A stretch of 35,053 bases of DNA from Alphaproteobacteria bacterium (lineage in GTDB: Bacteria; Pseudomonadota; Alphaproteobacteria; Rhodobacterales; Rhodobacteraceae). The notes beneath the pieces were generated by a model. That model saw nothing but the letters and a program-made list of their open reading frames with translations. It did not search any database and was not told where the DNA came from. The translations under genes were made by a program, and so were the position numbers. How positions within the stretch are numbered: the stretch's first letter is position 1; the number at the start of each line of letters is the position of its first letter. Positions 1 to 6,435 of this stretch are shown here, one piece after another. Where the stretch lies: contig JAUHWP010000021.1 in assembly GCA_030424645.1 (NCBI GenBank), positions 1-35,053 on the forward strand, given 5' to 3'.

Positions 1-738
1 CGTGAAAGACAGGTCGCGCGTCAGTGGCGCGATCAGCGTGTCATAGAAGAACATTGCGAAATAACCTGCCGCCATCATTGAAATGGCCGCCCGGAGCACG
101 CGATCACCAGCGATCAGCTTTGCGCCGCCACGCAGGCTTGCACGCATGTTGCCCGCCTGTCCATCGGCGGACCGGCGGCGTGAAGGGATTGGATTCAGGC
201 CGAACAGAAGGGCTGCGGCAAACAGGGAAATCCCCGCATTCACAAGAAAAACGGCACTGGGCGTGTACCAGATCAGCAATGTGCCACCAAGCGACGGGGC
301 TACGACCTTCGAGGCCTGGTTGATGGCGTGGCTGGCCGAATTTGCCTTGGTGCGGCTGTCTGGCCCGACCAGCGCCTGGATGGCCGATTGCTTGGCTGGT
401 GTGAAAAAGCTGTCCACCGCGCTGCGCAACAGGACAAATGACAAGAGCGCAGGCCAGCCCGGCGCGAAGAAGAACAGTGCAGTCATGATCCCGCGTCCAA
501 AGTTGCTCAGGATCAGGACGCGTCGGGTATCGGTGCGATCCACCAGACCACCCGCAAACGGCCCGACAATCAGATAGGGAAGCCCCATTGCCACCGCCAA
601 CAAGGCGAAGACGAAGGTATCAACCTGCCAGTTGAACGCCAGCAAGGCACCGATGGCCACGAAATCCAGCCAATCCGCAAAATCCGCGGGCACCTGGGCG
701 ATCAGCAGTTTTCTAAGCTCGGTGTTTCCCCGGATCAT
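1..738 (-). CDS. MFS transporter, N-terminal part (truncated by window edge)
   Basis: I translated the minus strand directly. The ATG at 738 opens an uninterrupted frame to the left edge, about 246 residues, so the C-terminus is missing. It has several hydrophobic segments and, after the second one, a loop with GLVDRTDTRRVLI, which fits the cytoplasmic loop 2-3 motif of major facilitator exporters. Later text (LLRSAVDSFFTPAKQSAIQ) is typical of the MFS_3/EntS-like exporter branch. The ATG overlaps the TGA of the upstream GMC oxidoreductase gene by four bases (ATGA), so the two are very probably one transcript and translationally coupled. This suggests the exporter handles a substrate or product linked to that oxidoreductase, but the substrate cannot be read from sequence. 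Family assignment is confident, specificity unknown. Confidence 0.85.
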   Translation of the reverse strand, partial: MIRGNTELRKLLIAQVPADFADWLDFVAIGALLAFNWQVDTFVFALLAVAMGLPYLIVGPFAGGLVDRTDTRRVLILSNFGRGIMTALFFFAPGWPALLSFVLLRSAVDSFFTPAKQSAIQALVGPDSRTKANSASHAINQASKVVAPSLGGTLLIWYTPSAVFLVNAGISLFAAALLFGLNPIPSRRRSADGQAGNMRASLRGGAKLIAGDRVLRAAISMMAAGYFAMFFYDTLIAPLTRDLSFT

Positions 739-2351
739 CGCGCATCGTGTTTTATCATGTCGGCGGCTTTCTCGGCGATCATCACAACGGGCGAGGCGGT
801 GTTGCCCGACACGATCTTTGGCATGATCGACGCGTCGACCACCCGCAGCCCCTTCATCCCGTGAACCCGCAAGTCCGTGCCCACAACCGCCGCGGGGTCG
901 CTGCCCATCTTGCAGGTGCCGACCGGGTGAAAGATCGTCGTGGCGATATCCCCCGCCTGTCTGAGCAGCGCGGCATCATCCTGATGGGCAGGGCCGGGCA
1001 GGATTTCCTGCGGCTGATAGGGTTGAAGCGAGGTTGCCGACATGATCTCGCGCGCCTGTCGGATCGACGCCACCGCCACCCGCTTGTCGCGTTCCGCCGA
1101 CAGGTAGTTCAGCCGGATATCCGGTTGCTTAGCTTGGTCTGCCGATTGCGCATGGCAACTGCCAACGCTGTCCGGGCGCAGATTGCAGACCGACACGGTG
1201 ATGGCCGGGAACGGGTGCAGTGGGTCGCCCAGCCGGTCGGTCGAGAGTGGCTGAACGTGATATTCCAGATCCGGCGTGTCCAGCGACGGGTCGGATTTGC
1301 TGAACATGCCGAACTGGCTGGGGGCCATCGATAACGGGCCGCTCTGGGTCAGCATATACTGCAACCCCATCCGCGCCTTGCCCCACAGCGAATTGGCCAT
1401 CGTGTTCAACGTCTTGGCATTCTGCACCTTGAACACAGTGCGGATTTGCAGGTGGTCCTGAAGGTTTTCACCCACCCCGGGACTTTCATGAACCGGCGTG
1501 ACACCCAGATCGGATATTCTGTCGGGCTGGCCGATCCCCGACAGCTCAAGCATCTTGGGGGAATTGATCGCCCCGGCGGCCAACAGCACCTCGGCGGTGC
1601 AGCGTGCCTCGTGACGTTTGCCCTTCCAGGTAAAGCGCGCACCCTTGGCGACCTTGCCCTCAAGGATCAACTGTTCTGTATGCGCATGGGTCAAGACGCG
1701 CAGGTTCGGACGGTTCAGCGCGGGCCGCAGGAACCCGGTCGCGGTGCTCCAACGAACGCCGTTCTTCTGGTTCACCTCAAAAAAGCCCGACCCTTCGTTG
1801 TTGCCATCGTTGAAATCGTCACGGGGCTGGATGCCAAACTCTTTCGCGGCTTCCTGAACGGCGCCCAGAATATCCCAGTGCAGCCGTTGTTTTGCGACCT
1901 TCCATTCCCCACCGGCCCCATGAAGGTCCGACCCGCCATCATGGTGATCCTCGGATTTCAGGAAATAGGGCAGCACGTCGTCCCATCCCCAGCCCGCGTT
2001 CCCAAGTTGTCGCCAGTTGTCGTAATCGGATGACTGCCCGCGCATATAGATCATCCCGTTCACCGAGGTGCAGCCGCCAAGAACCTTGCCGCGGGGATAG
2101 ACCAGAGACCGCCCGTTCAACCCCGGCTCCTGCGCGGTTTTCATCATCCAGTCCGTGCGCGGGTTGCCGATGCAATACAGATACCCCACCGGGATCTTCA
2201 CCCAGTGGTAATTGTCCTTGCCGCCAGCCTCCAACAACAGCACCCGTGTCTTGGGATCTTCTGTCAGGCGATTGGCGAGCACACAGCCCGCGGTTCCCGC
2301 GCCAATGATGATGTAGTCATAGCTGCCGTCGAGCCGTTCCACTTGCGTCAT
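735..2351 (-). CDS. GMC-family FAD-dependent oxidoreductase (choline/alcohol dehydrogenase type)
   Basis: A full-length 538-residue GMC (glucose-methanol-choline) flavoprotein. It has an N-terminal dinucleotide-binding motif (IIIGAGTAG, residues 14-22) followed by an acidic strand end (LLLEAGG), the GMC signature around residues 90-110 (GGCTSVNGMIYMRG), and the C-terminal catalytic pair: His475 in FHPVGTCKMG and Asn517 in SGNTASP. Such enzymes oxidise primary alcohols or choline to aldehydes and pass electrons to an acceptor other than O2 or NAD. No signal peptide is visible, so a cytoplasmic or membrane-peripheral enzyme is likely. The ATG at 2351 is preceded by a G-rich ribosome-binding stretch. 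It overlaps the downstream MFS gene by four bases. Choline dehydrogenase is possible, but no betaine-aldehyde dehydrogenase or BetI neighbour is seen, so the substrate is left open. Confidence 0.9.
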   Translation of the reverse strand: MTQVERLDGSYDYIIIGAGTAGCVLANRLTEDPKTRVLLLEAGGKDNYHWVKIPVGYLYCIGNPRTDWMMKTAQEPGLNGRSLVYPRGKVLGGCTSVNGMIYMRGQSSDYDNWRQLGNAGWGWDDVLPYFLKSEDHHDGGSDLHGAGGEWKVAKQRLHWDILGAVQEAAKEFGIQPRDDFNDGNNEGSGFFEVNQKNGVRWSTATGFLRPALNRPNLRVLTHAHTEQLILEGKVAKGARFTWKGKRHEARCTAEVLLAAGAINSPKMLELSGIGQPDRISDLGVTPVHESPGVGENLQDHLQIRTVFKVQNAKTLNTMANSLWGKARMGLQYMLTQSGPLSMAPSQFGMFSKSDPSLDTPDLEYHVQPLSTDRLGDPLHPFPAITVSVCNLRPDSVGSCHAQSADQAKQPDIRLNYLSAERDKRVAVASIRQAREIMSATSLQPYQPQEILPGPAHQDDAALLRQAGDIATTIFHPVGTCKMGSDPAAVVGTDLRVHGMKGLRVVDASIMPKIVSGNTASPVVMIAEKAADMIKHDAR

Positions 2352-2535
2352 TCAAGCCACCCCTGAAAGCAGATGTATCCATGATCGTGGCCTGTCATGG
2401 GCACCTGCGTTGCTGTTTGATCCGGGTCCCACCATCCTCGATGGCGCGGGCAAGCGCAATGGCATCATGGCCTGTTGCACGGAAGCGGTGCCCTTGATCG
2501 GGTGCGACCTTCGAGACACGGATGGTTCGCGGTAA

Positions 2536-2547
2536 ACTCTTAAGAGT
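2536..2547. repeat. Perfect 12-bp palindrome (possible operator)
   Basis: The sequence ACTCTTAAGAGT is its own reverse complement. It sits 12 bp from an AT-rich direct repeat and about 58 bp before the EcfG-type promoter. A dimeric regulator site is possible; the length alone does not prove function. Confidence 0.35.
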
Positions 2548-2558
2548 GTTCAGAAATA

Positions 2559-2582
2559 AATTATTTAAGATCAATTATTTAA
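2559..2582. repeat. AT-rich direct repeat AATTATTTAA x2
   Basis: Two identical 10-mers, 2559-2568 and 2573-2582, start 14 bp apart in an otherwise GC-rich region. They lie just upstream of the EcfG -35 box at 2605, where an UP-like element or a regulator/nucleoid-protein site would act. Function is inferred only from position and composition. Confidence 0.4.
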
Positions 2583-2604
2583 CATGCATCTTGCAAGAAG
2601 CGGA

Positions 2605-2630
2605 GGAACCAATCCCGATATGCGGGCGTT
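2605..2630 (+). promoter_or_regulatory. EcfG (general stress sigma factor) promoter
   Basis: GGAAC at 2605-2609, 17 bp, then CGTT at 2627-2630: a full match to the alphaproteobacterial EcfG consensus. The -35 box is extended as GGAACCAATC, shared almost exactly with the sites at 6358 and 14035. Transcription would start near 2637 and run into the small ORF at 2685 and the stress protein genes from 3007. Confidence 0.8.
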
Positions 2631-2684
2631 GTGGGTATATGCGCGCGTAACGATGCGCCGGACAACAACATGCGGAAGGCAGAT

Positions 2685-2918
2685 ATGGATACTCATGGCC
2701 CCACATTGACCCGCCGGACGTGGCAAGCTGCGTCTGATCGTCATCAGAACATGACCCGGGCGGTCGAGATTTACGAACGAATTCTGGCCCCGATCGACCG
2801 GCGCGATCCATACGCGCGCGTGTCGACGATCTGTGCGATCAACGACGGTTTGCAAAATCTGGATCATGCGGCGCCCGCTCTGCTGGGCCGTCCCCTGACG
2901 GTCCGGCAATCTGCGTAA
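2685..2918 (+). CDS. Small hypothetical protein behind an EcfG promoter
   Basis: A 77-residue frame. I chose the ATG at 2685 because GGAAGG lies five bases before it; an in-frame ATG at 2670 has no ribosome-binding site. The product is hydrophilic, has no membrane segment or signal peptide, and carries a probable helix around AVEIYERILAPIDRRD. I do not recognise a family. It is the first frame after the EcfG promoter at 2605, and the next gene of the likely operon starts 88 bp downstream. It may be a stress-induced protein, or the region could merely be leader RNA for the 3007 gene. Coding status is moderately supported by the ribosome-binding site and position, not by homology. Confidence 0.5.
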   Translation: MDTHGPTLTRRTWQAASDRHQNMTRAVEIYERILAPIDRRDPYARVSTICAINDGLQNLDHAAPALLGRPLTVRQSA

Positions 2919-3006
2919 CGGATTGGCGTTGCAAGGCGCAAATTCAGGTTGAGGAAGCCAGCAAGCATTCCCTGCGCCGCGACAACGAGAGAGAGGAGAG
3001 GAACAG

Positions 3007-3453
3007 ATGGCCAAGAAAACCACATCCGCCAAATCGGCCGCAAAGAAACAGCGCGCGACCGACAAGGTCGACGACGCCGTGGAGGAGGCCGCTGCGACGG
3101 CGCGATCCTCGGTCGATGACCTGAAGGCGGGTGCCGAGGATATGGCAAACTCGGCCCGTGAAACAGCCGAAACCACGGCCGAGGCTGTTGCCGACCGGGC
3201 CTCGCGTGCCGCCGACATCCTGCGTGATGCAGCGGCATCGCTGCGCGATGGGTCGTTTCAGGAACGCAGTTTCGGGCAATTGGCGGCAAGCCTGGCGGAT
3301 GCTTCGGACGCAATTCGCGACAAGGACCTGGGTCAGCTTTCGCGGGATGTGTCGAATTTTGCCCGCCGCAACCCCTTGCTGTTTGCCGGGGGCGCGGCGC
3401 TGCTCGGGTTCGCGGTTGCACGCATGATGACGAAACCGGGGGACAAGTCATGA
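3007..3453 (+). CDS. Helical stress protein with C-terminal membrane anchor (YqjD/ElaB-like)
   Basis: 148 residues. The N-terminal 40 residues are Lys/Ala-rich and basic. The middle (about 25-120) is Ala/Asp/Glu-rich amphipathic helix, and a single hydrophobic segment close to the C-terminus (NPLLFAGGAALLGFAVARMM, about 120-140) ends in a basic tail. This architecture matches the DUF883/YqjD/ElaB group of stationary-phase membrane-anchored proteins, some of which bind ribosomes in enterobacteria; a ribosome role here is only by analogy. A purine-rich ribosome-binding site (AGGAGAGGA) precedes the ATG. Its stop overlaps the start of the next gene by four bases, and the set lies behind the EcfG promoter at 2605, so general stress control is likely. 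Confidence 0.75.
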   Translation: MAKKTTSAKSAAKKQRATDKVDDAVEEAAATARSSVDDLKAGAEDMANSARETAETTAEAVADRASRAADILRDAAASLRDGSFQERSFGQLAASLADASDAIRDKDLGQLSRDVSNFARRNPLLFAGGAALLGFAVARMMTKPGDKS

Positions 3454-3842
3454 GAAGCGAGAAATCGACCTTGTCCCTGATCGTAGACGTGTTGCGTCTG
3501 AGTTCCGGGCTGGTCGAGAAGGAAATCCAGTTGGCGAAGGCCGAGCTTGGAGAAAACATCAACCGGGCCGGGGTTGCCATCGGCCTTCTGGTCGGGGGCG
3601 CCATTCTGGCAATGGTGGCCCTGAACCTGATCGCGGGGGCTTTGGTCGCCGCTTTGACGGCTGCGGGCATCCCGGTCGTGTGGGCCACGGTGATCGTGGC
3701 CAGCTTTTTCGCCGTGATCGCCTTGATCATGGTCCTGAAGGCCCAAAGCGATCTGAAGATGGCAAGCCGCGCACCGTCGCGCACCGCAGCGCGCATCCGA
3801 CGCGATGCAAATGCTTTGAAGGAGGCCGCTTATGACAAATGA
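3450..3842 (+). CDS. Phage-holin-3/YqjE-like small membrane protein
   Basis: 130 residues with an amphipathic N-terminus (VEKEIQLAKAELGENI), then two long hydrophobic segments (about residues 37-63 and 73-95) and a basic C-terminal tail. This is the layout of the Phage_holin_3_6/YqjE family (formerly DUF1469). Despite the family name there is no sign of a prophage or lysis function here; homologues commonly sit with YqjD-type proteins in stress-induced operons. It starts at an ATGA overlap with the 3007 gene and overlaps the next gene by 11 bp, so the three are almost certainly co-translated as an envelope-stress module. Confidence 0.8.
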   Translation: MRSEKSTLSLIVDVLRLSSGLVEKEIQLAKAELGENINRAGVAIGLLVGGAILAMVALNLIAGALVAALTAAGIPVVWATVIVASFFAVIALIMVLKAQSDLKMASRAPSRTAARIRRDANALKEAAYDK

Positions 3843-4668
3843 ACCCGACCGCATTCTGTATGAGATAGACGCCGAGCGTGCCAGGCTGGAACGCAAGCTG
3901 GCGATGTTGAACGACCGTGTCTCGGTCGATGCCCTGAAAACCGAGGCCGGGCATCATGTCCGCGCCGCAAGTGGCGATGTCATCGACAGGGTGCTGACCC
4001 GCCTTGGGCATAGTGCGCAGGCGCATCCGCTGGCGGTTGCCGCCGTGGGTGCGGGCGTCAGCTGGCTGCTGTCTGGCGGGGCAGGGGCGGCGGCCAGGCC
4101 GGATGACACCGCCATGCGGCGATCAATGGGGTCCTATAACGGTCCCAAGCCTGCCGGGGGCGACCCTGATCGCGAGACACCTGTAAGCGTCGCGGCCCAT
4201 TCGCAACCGCGGGCACCCGACGCAATCGATACGGTGCAAGCGCGCGCCAAAGGTGCGGTTGAAACCGCGCAGGCGCAACTGGCCGCGCTGCGCCGGCAAG
4301 CCGATGACATGCGCAACCGTGTCGCCGAGGGCACCGATGAACTGTCGTCAGAGGCCCGCGCCCGTGTCATCGCGGCCCGCGAGAAAGCATTGGAGGCCGC
4401 GCAATATTCGGGCCGAAAAGCGCGCGATGCCGGGCAGGCCGGCACTGCGTTTGCCAAGGAAAACCCGATGATTGTCGGGGGGCTGGCGCTTGCCCTTGGG
4501 GCGGCCGTGGCTGGCGCGCTTTACATCCGCAACTCGGGCAAAGCCGAGGGTGACGAGGATGATGCGAAACTGGATGCGTTTGCCGAAGCCGACCGTGTCT
4601 TTGAAGACGAACTTGCCCGTGCCCGCGCCGCGCGAAACGCAGCCGCGCAGGGCATACCGGATAACTGA
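3832..4668 (+). CDS. DUF3618-domain membrane-associated protein
   Basis: 278 residues. The N-terminus (DRILYEIDAERARLERKLAML) matches the start of DUF3618 proteins, followed by a helix and a hydrophobic stretch (AVAAVGAGVSWLLSGGAGAA, about 64-83). The middle (about 125-205) is a long Ala/Arg/Glu-rich probable coiled coil, then a second hydrophobic segment (NPMIVGGLALALGAAVAGAL) and an acidic C-terminus. The NPMIVGGLALALG-type segment resembles the NPLLFAGGAALLG anchor of the 3007 protein, suggesting a shared membrane-anchored helical theme. It overlaps the holin-like gene by 11 bp and closes the EcfG-controlled operon. Molecular function is not known for the family. Confidence 0.75.
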   Translation: MTNEPDRILYEIDAERARLERKLAMLNDRVSVDALKTEAGHHVRAASGDVIDRVLTRLGHSAQAHPLAVAAVGAGVSWLLSGGAGAAARPDDTAMRRSMGSYNGPKPAGGDPDRETPVSVAAHSQPRAPDAIDTVQARAKGAVETAQAQLAALRRQADDMRNRVAEGTDELSSEARARVIAAREKALEAAQYSGRKARDAGQAGTAFAKENPMIVGGLALALGAAVAGALYIRNSGKAEGDEDDAKLDAFAEADRVFEDELARARAARNAAAQGIPDN

Positions 4669-4826
4669 ACGATGTGGCGACCGCCGGCGGTTAACAACTG
4701 CCACGCCGGGCCATTCCCCGGATCCAGAGGACAATCAGCAAGCATGAGGGTCGCAGCGGCAGAATCCCGCGCGATACCCCCGTCGCGCTGCGTGCAGACA
4801 GGGACCGGGATGGAAAGGGGACTGAG

Positions 4827-5897
4827 GTGAAACAGAAACCGAACTGGGCACAGATTGGCATTTTCCTGTGCCTCGTGCTGTTCTTTCTTGATTGGGCCAG
4901 CGACCTTCTGATCCCGATCGTTGCAGCCATCCTGGGGTTCCTGATCATGCGCCCGTTGGAGCGCAGCGCGTCCAGGATGGGGATACCCAGCGCGATCACG
5001 GCGTTTGTCATATGTGCCATGGCAGGTGTGGGGCTGACCTTCGCCGTCTGGAACTTCAGCTATCCGATCGCACAATTGGCCGAGGACCTGCCAGACATGA
5101 TCAACGATCTGCGCCGGATGCCAAATCCCGCCGCGGAAACGCTGGACAAGCTTGGCGAGGCGGCGAAGGCGGCAGAGGATGCGGTGGCCAGTTCCAAGGA
5201 CGAACCCGCGATGGCGGTGAAAGTGGTCGAAGGCACGAATTTCGTTAGCTCGCTTGTTGCCTCGGCCCCGCTGGTTCTTGGGCAGATCGTGCTGACCATC
5301 GTGCTGATGTTCTTCCTGATCTCAACCGGGTCTTCGTTCGTGCGAACACTGGTGGAAAGCCTGCCGCGTTTTTCGGACAAGCGTGCTGCGGTCGGCGTGG
5401 TTCAGCAGATCGAACAGAAGCTTGGGTTGTATCTGGGCGGGATCACCCTGATCAACTTCTGCCTTGGCATCGTGATCGGCGCCGCGATGGCGCTTTGGGG
5501 GCTTCCCAACCCCGTTATGTTCGCGGTGATCGCGTTCTCGCTGAATTTCGTTCCCTATGTCGGTGCGGTTTTTGGTGCTCTTTTGGCCTCTATCGTCGGT
5601 TTTAACGTCTATGACGATGCCTGGCCCGCAATCCTGATTTTTGCCACCTACATGGCCCTGACATCTATCGAGGGGCAGCTTATCACGCCTTATGCGATTT
5701 CCAGCCGGTTGAAGCTTAATCCGGCGGTGGTGTTTGTTGCCGTGGCCTTCTTTGCGTGGATCTGGTCGGTGGTCGGCATGGTGATTGCCGTTCCCGTGCT
5801 GATCACCATGAAGGTCATATTGGATCAGAACAGTTCGACCCGTGCGATCGGGGTGTTTCTTGGCGGTGAAGAAGGTCACGGGAAAGTGGTGAACTGA
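4827..5897 (+). CDS. AI-2E family transporter (PF01594-type permease)
   Basis: 356 residues with two or three N-terminal membrane helices, a soluble helical loop (about residues 90-145) and a block of C-terminal helices, as in AI-2E/TqsA/PerM permeases. Hallmarks include LNFVPYVGAVFGALLASIVG (about 240-260) and GQLITPYAISSRLKLNPAVVF (about 287-307), close to the family's conserved P-x-G and EG-x-x-x-P-x-x-G regions. The start is a GTG at 4827, after a GGAAAGGGG purine run. Members export autoinducer-2 or act as Na+/H+ or solute permeases; substrate cannot be assigned. The 158-bp gap after the DUF3618 gene shows no terminator, so read-through from the EcfG operon is possible. Confidence 0.85.
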   Translation: MKQKPNWAQIGIFLCLVLFFLDWASDLLIPIVAAILGFLIMRPLERSASRMGIPSAITAFVICAMAGVGLTFAVWNFSYPIAQLAEDLPDMINDLRRMPNPAAETLDKLGEAAKAAEDAVASSKDEPAMAVKVVEGTNFVSSLVASAPLVLGQIVLTIVLMFFLISTGSSFVRTLVESLPRFSDKRAAVGVVQQIEQKLGLYLGGITLINFCLGIVIGAAMALWGLPNPVMFAVIAFSLNFVPYVGAVFGALLASIVGFNVYDDAWPAILIFATYMALTSIEGQLITPYAISSRLKLNPAVVFVAVAFFAWIWSVVGMVIAVPVLITMKVILDQNSSTRAIGVFLGGEEGHGKVVN

Positions 5898-5959
5898 AAA
5901 AGGCTTGTCGCATAAAAAGCGGAGTAGGTTTGGCGTGGACCCGACGCCCGATCCGATTG

Positions 5960-5971
5960 TGCGCTAGCGCA
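5960..5971. repeat. 12-bp palindrome in convergent intergenic region
   Basis: TGCGCTAGCGCA is perfectly palindromic. It lies 62 bp after the AI-2E gene, upstream of the terminator hairpin at 6058. It may be part of the 3' structure of that mRNA; no stronger claim is warranted. Confidence 0.25.
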
Positions 5972-6057
5972 GCCAGACGACCATACAGATCGGGGGCTGG
6001 CTGCCCGGATCGCGGCGATTGAAGGCCTCACTATTGACCATGGAAGGTTTCATCGTC

Positions 6058-6085
6058 AAAGGGCGCGGCCTCGACCGCGCCCTTT
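6058..6085. terminator. Bidirectional hairpin terminator between AI-2E and csbD-like genes
   Basis: A perfect 11-bp stem, AAAGGGCGCGG (6058-6068) with CCGCGCCCTTT (6075-6085), around a six-base loop. The A-rich and T-rich outer ends put a short U run on either transcript. It lies between convergent genes (5897 end, 6126 end), which is where a shared terminator is expected. Confidence 0.8.
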
Positions 6086-6125
6086 GCGAAACTGTCAGAG
6101 TGTGGCAGGATCATTCATGAAGGCG

Positions 6126-6320
6126 CTAGCGCGCCAGCCATTCGTTCACTTCGTCACGTGCCTGTTCCTTCGTCTTGCCGTATTTTTCCTGAAGCTTGCC
6201 TTCAAGCTGTTCGCGGTTGCCGTCGATCTGGTCAAGCTCGTCGTCGGTCAGCTCGCCCCATTGTTCCTTCACCTGGCCTTTGAGCTGTTTCCACTTACCT
6301 TGGATTTCGTCCCAGTTCAT
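6126..6320 (-). CDS. CsbD-family stress protein
   Basis: 64 residues, highly charged and soluble. The start MNWDEIQGKWKQLKGQVKEQ and the later GNREQLEGKLQEKYG are classic CsbD (PF05532) features. The ATG at 6320 has a near-perfect ribosome-binding site, AAGGAGG, eight bases upstream. CsbD proteins are abundant under general stress (sigma-B in Bacillus, EcfG in alphaproteobacteria) but their biochemical function is unknown. An EcfG promoter at 6358-6382 lies just upstream, so regulation here is well supported by sequence. The gene follows the sensor kinase gene (end 6436) but has its own promoter. Confidence 0.93.
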   Translation of the reverse strand: MNWDEIQGKWKQLKGQVKEQWGELTDDELDQIDGNREQLEGKLQEKYGKTKEQARDEVNEWLAR

Positions 6321-6357
6321 GAGAAGCCTCCTTGCATGTTTCGGTTTCTGACAGGTC

Positions 6358-6382
6358 AACGCGCGGCGTCGGCATTGGTTCC
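6358..6382 (-). promoter_or_regulatory. EcfG promoter of the csbD-like gene
   Basis: On the minus strand GGAAC (6382-6378), 16 bp, CGTT (6361-6358), a full consensus match with the extended GGAACCAATG box. It lies about 40 bp before the csbD start at 6320. Confidence 0.85.
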
Positions 6383-6435
6383 GATGGCGGCGTTGGAAAA
6401 GGGAAAGGCGTCGGCTCTGGGGCTTATTTGGGGGC

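Larger units (their letters stand above)
2352..2684. other. Intergenic regulatory region between GMC gene and stress operon
   Basis: This 333-bp gap separates divergently transcribed genes. It holds a perfect 12-bp palindrome (2536-2547), an AT-rich direct repeat (2559-2568 and 2573-2582) and an EcfG-type promoter (2605-2630), all listed separately. The part from 2352 to 2530 must carry the promoter of the GMC gene, but I see no convincing sigma-70 boxes or EcfG boxes facing that gene. Confidence 0.6.

Noticed and set aside
735-2351. Calling the GMC enzyme choline dehydrogenase (betA)
   Set aside because: No betB, betI or choline transporter is adjacent and the family has many alcohol substrates; the name would overstate the evidence.
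2864-3796. Minus-strand open frame opposite the stress protein genes
   Set aside because: Arg/Pro-rich shadow translation; the plus strand has ribosome-binding sites, overlaps and a promoter for real genes.
3450-3842. Possible prophage remnant because of the holin-like protein
   Set aside because: No other phage genes, integrase or attachment sites are nearby. The protein is of the YqjE-like type found in stress operons.
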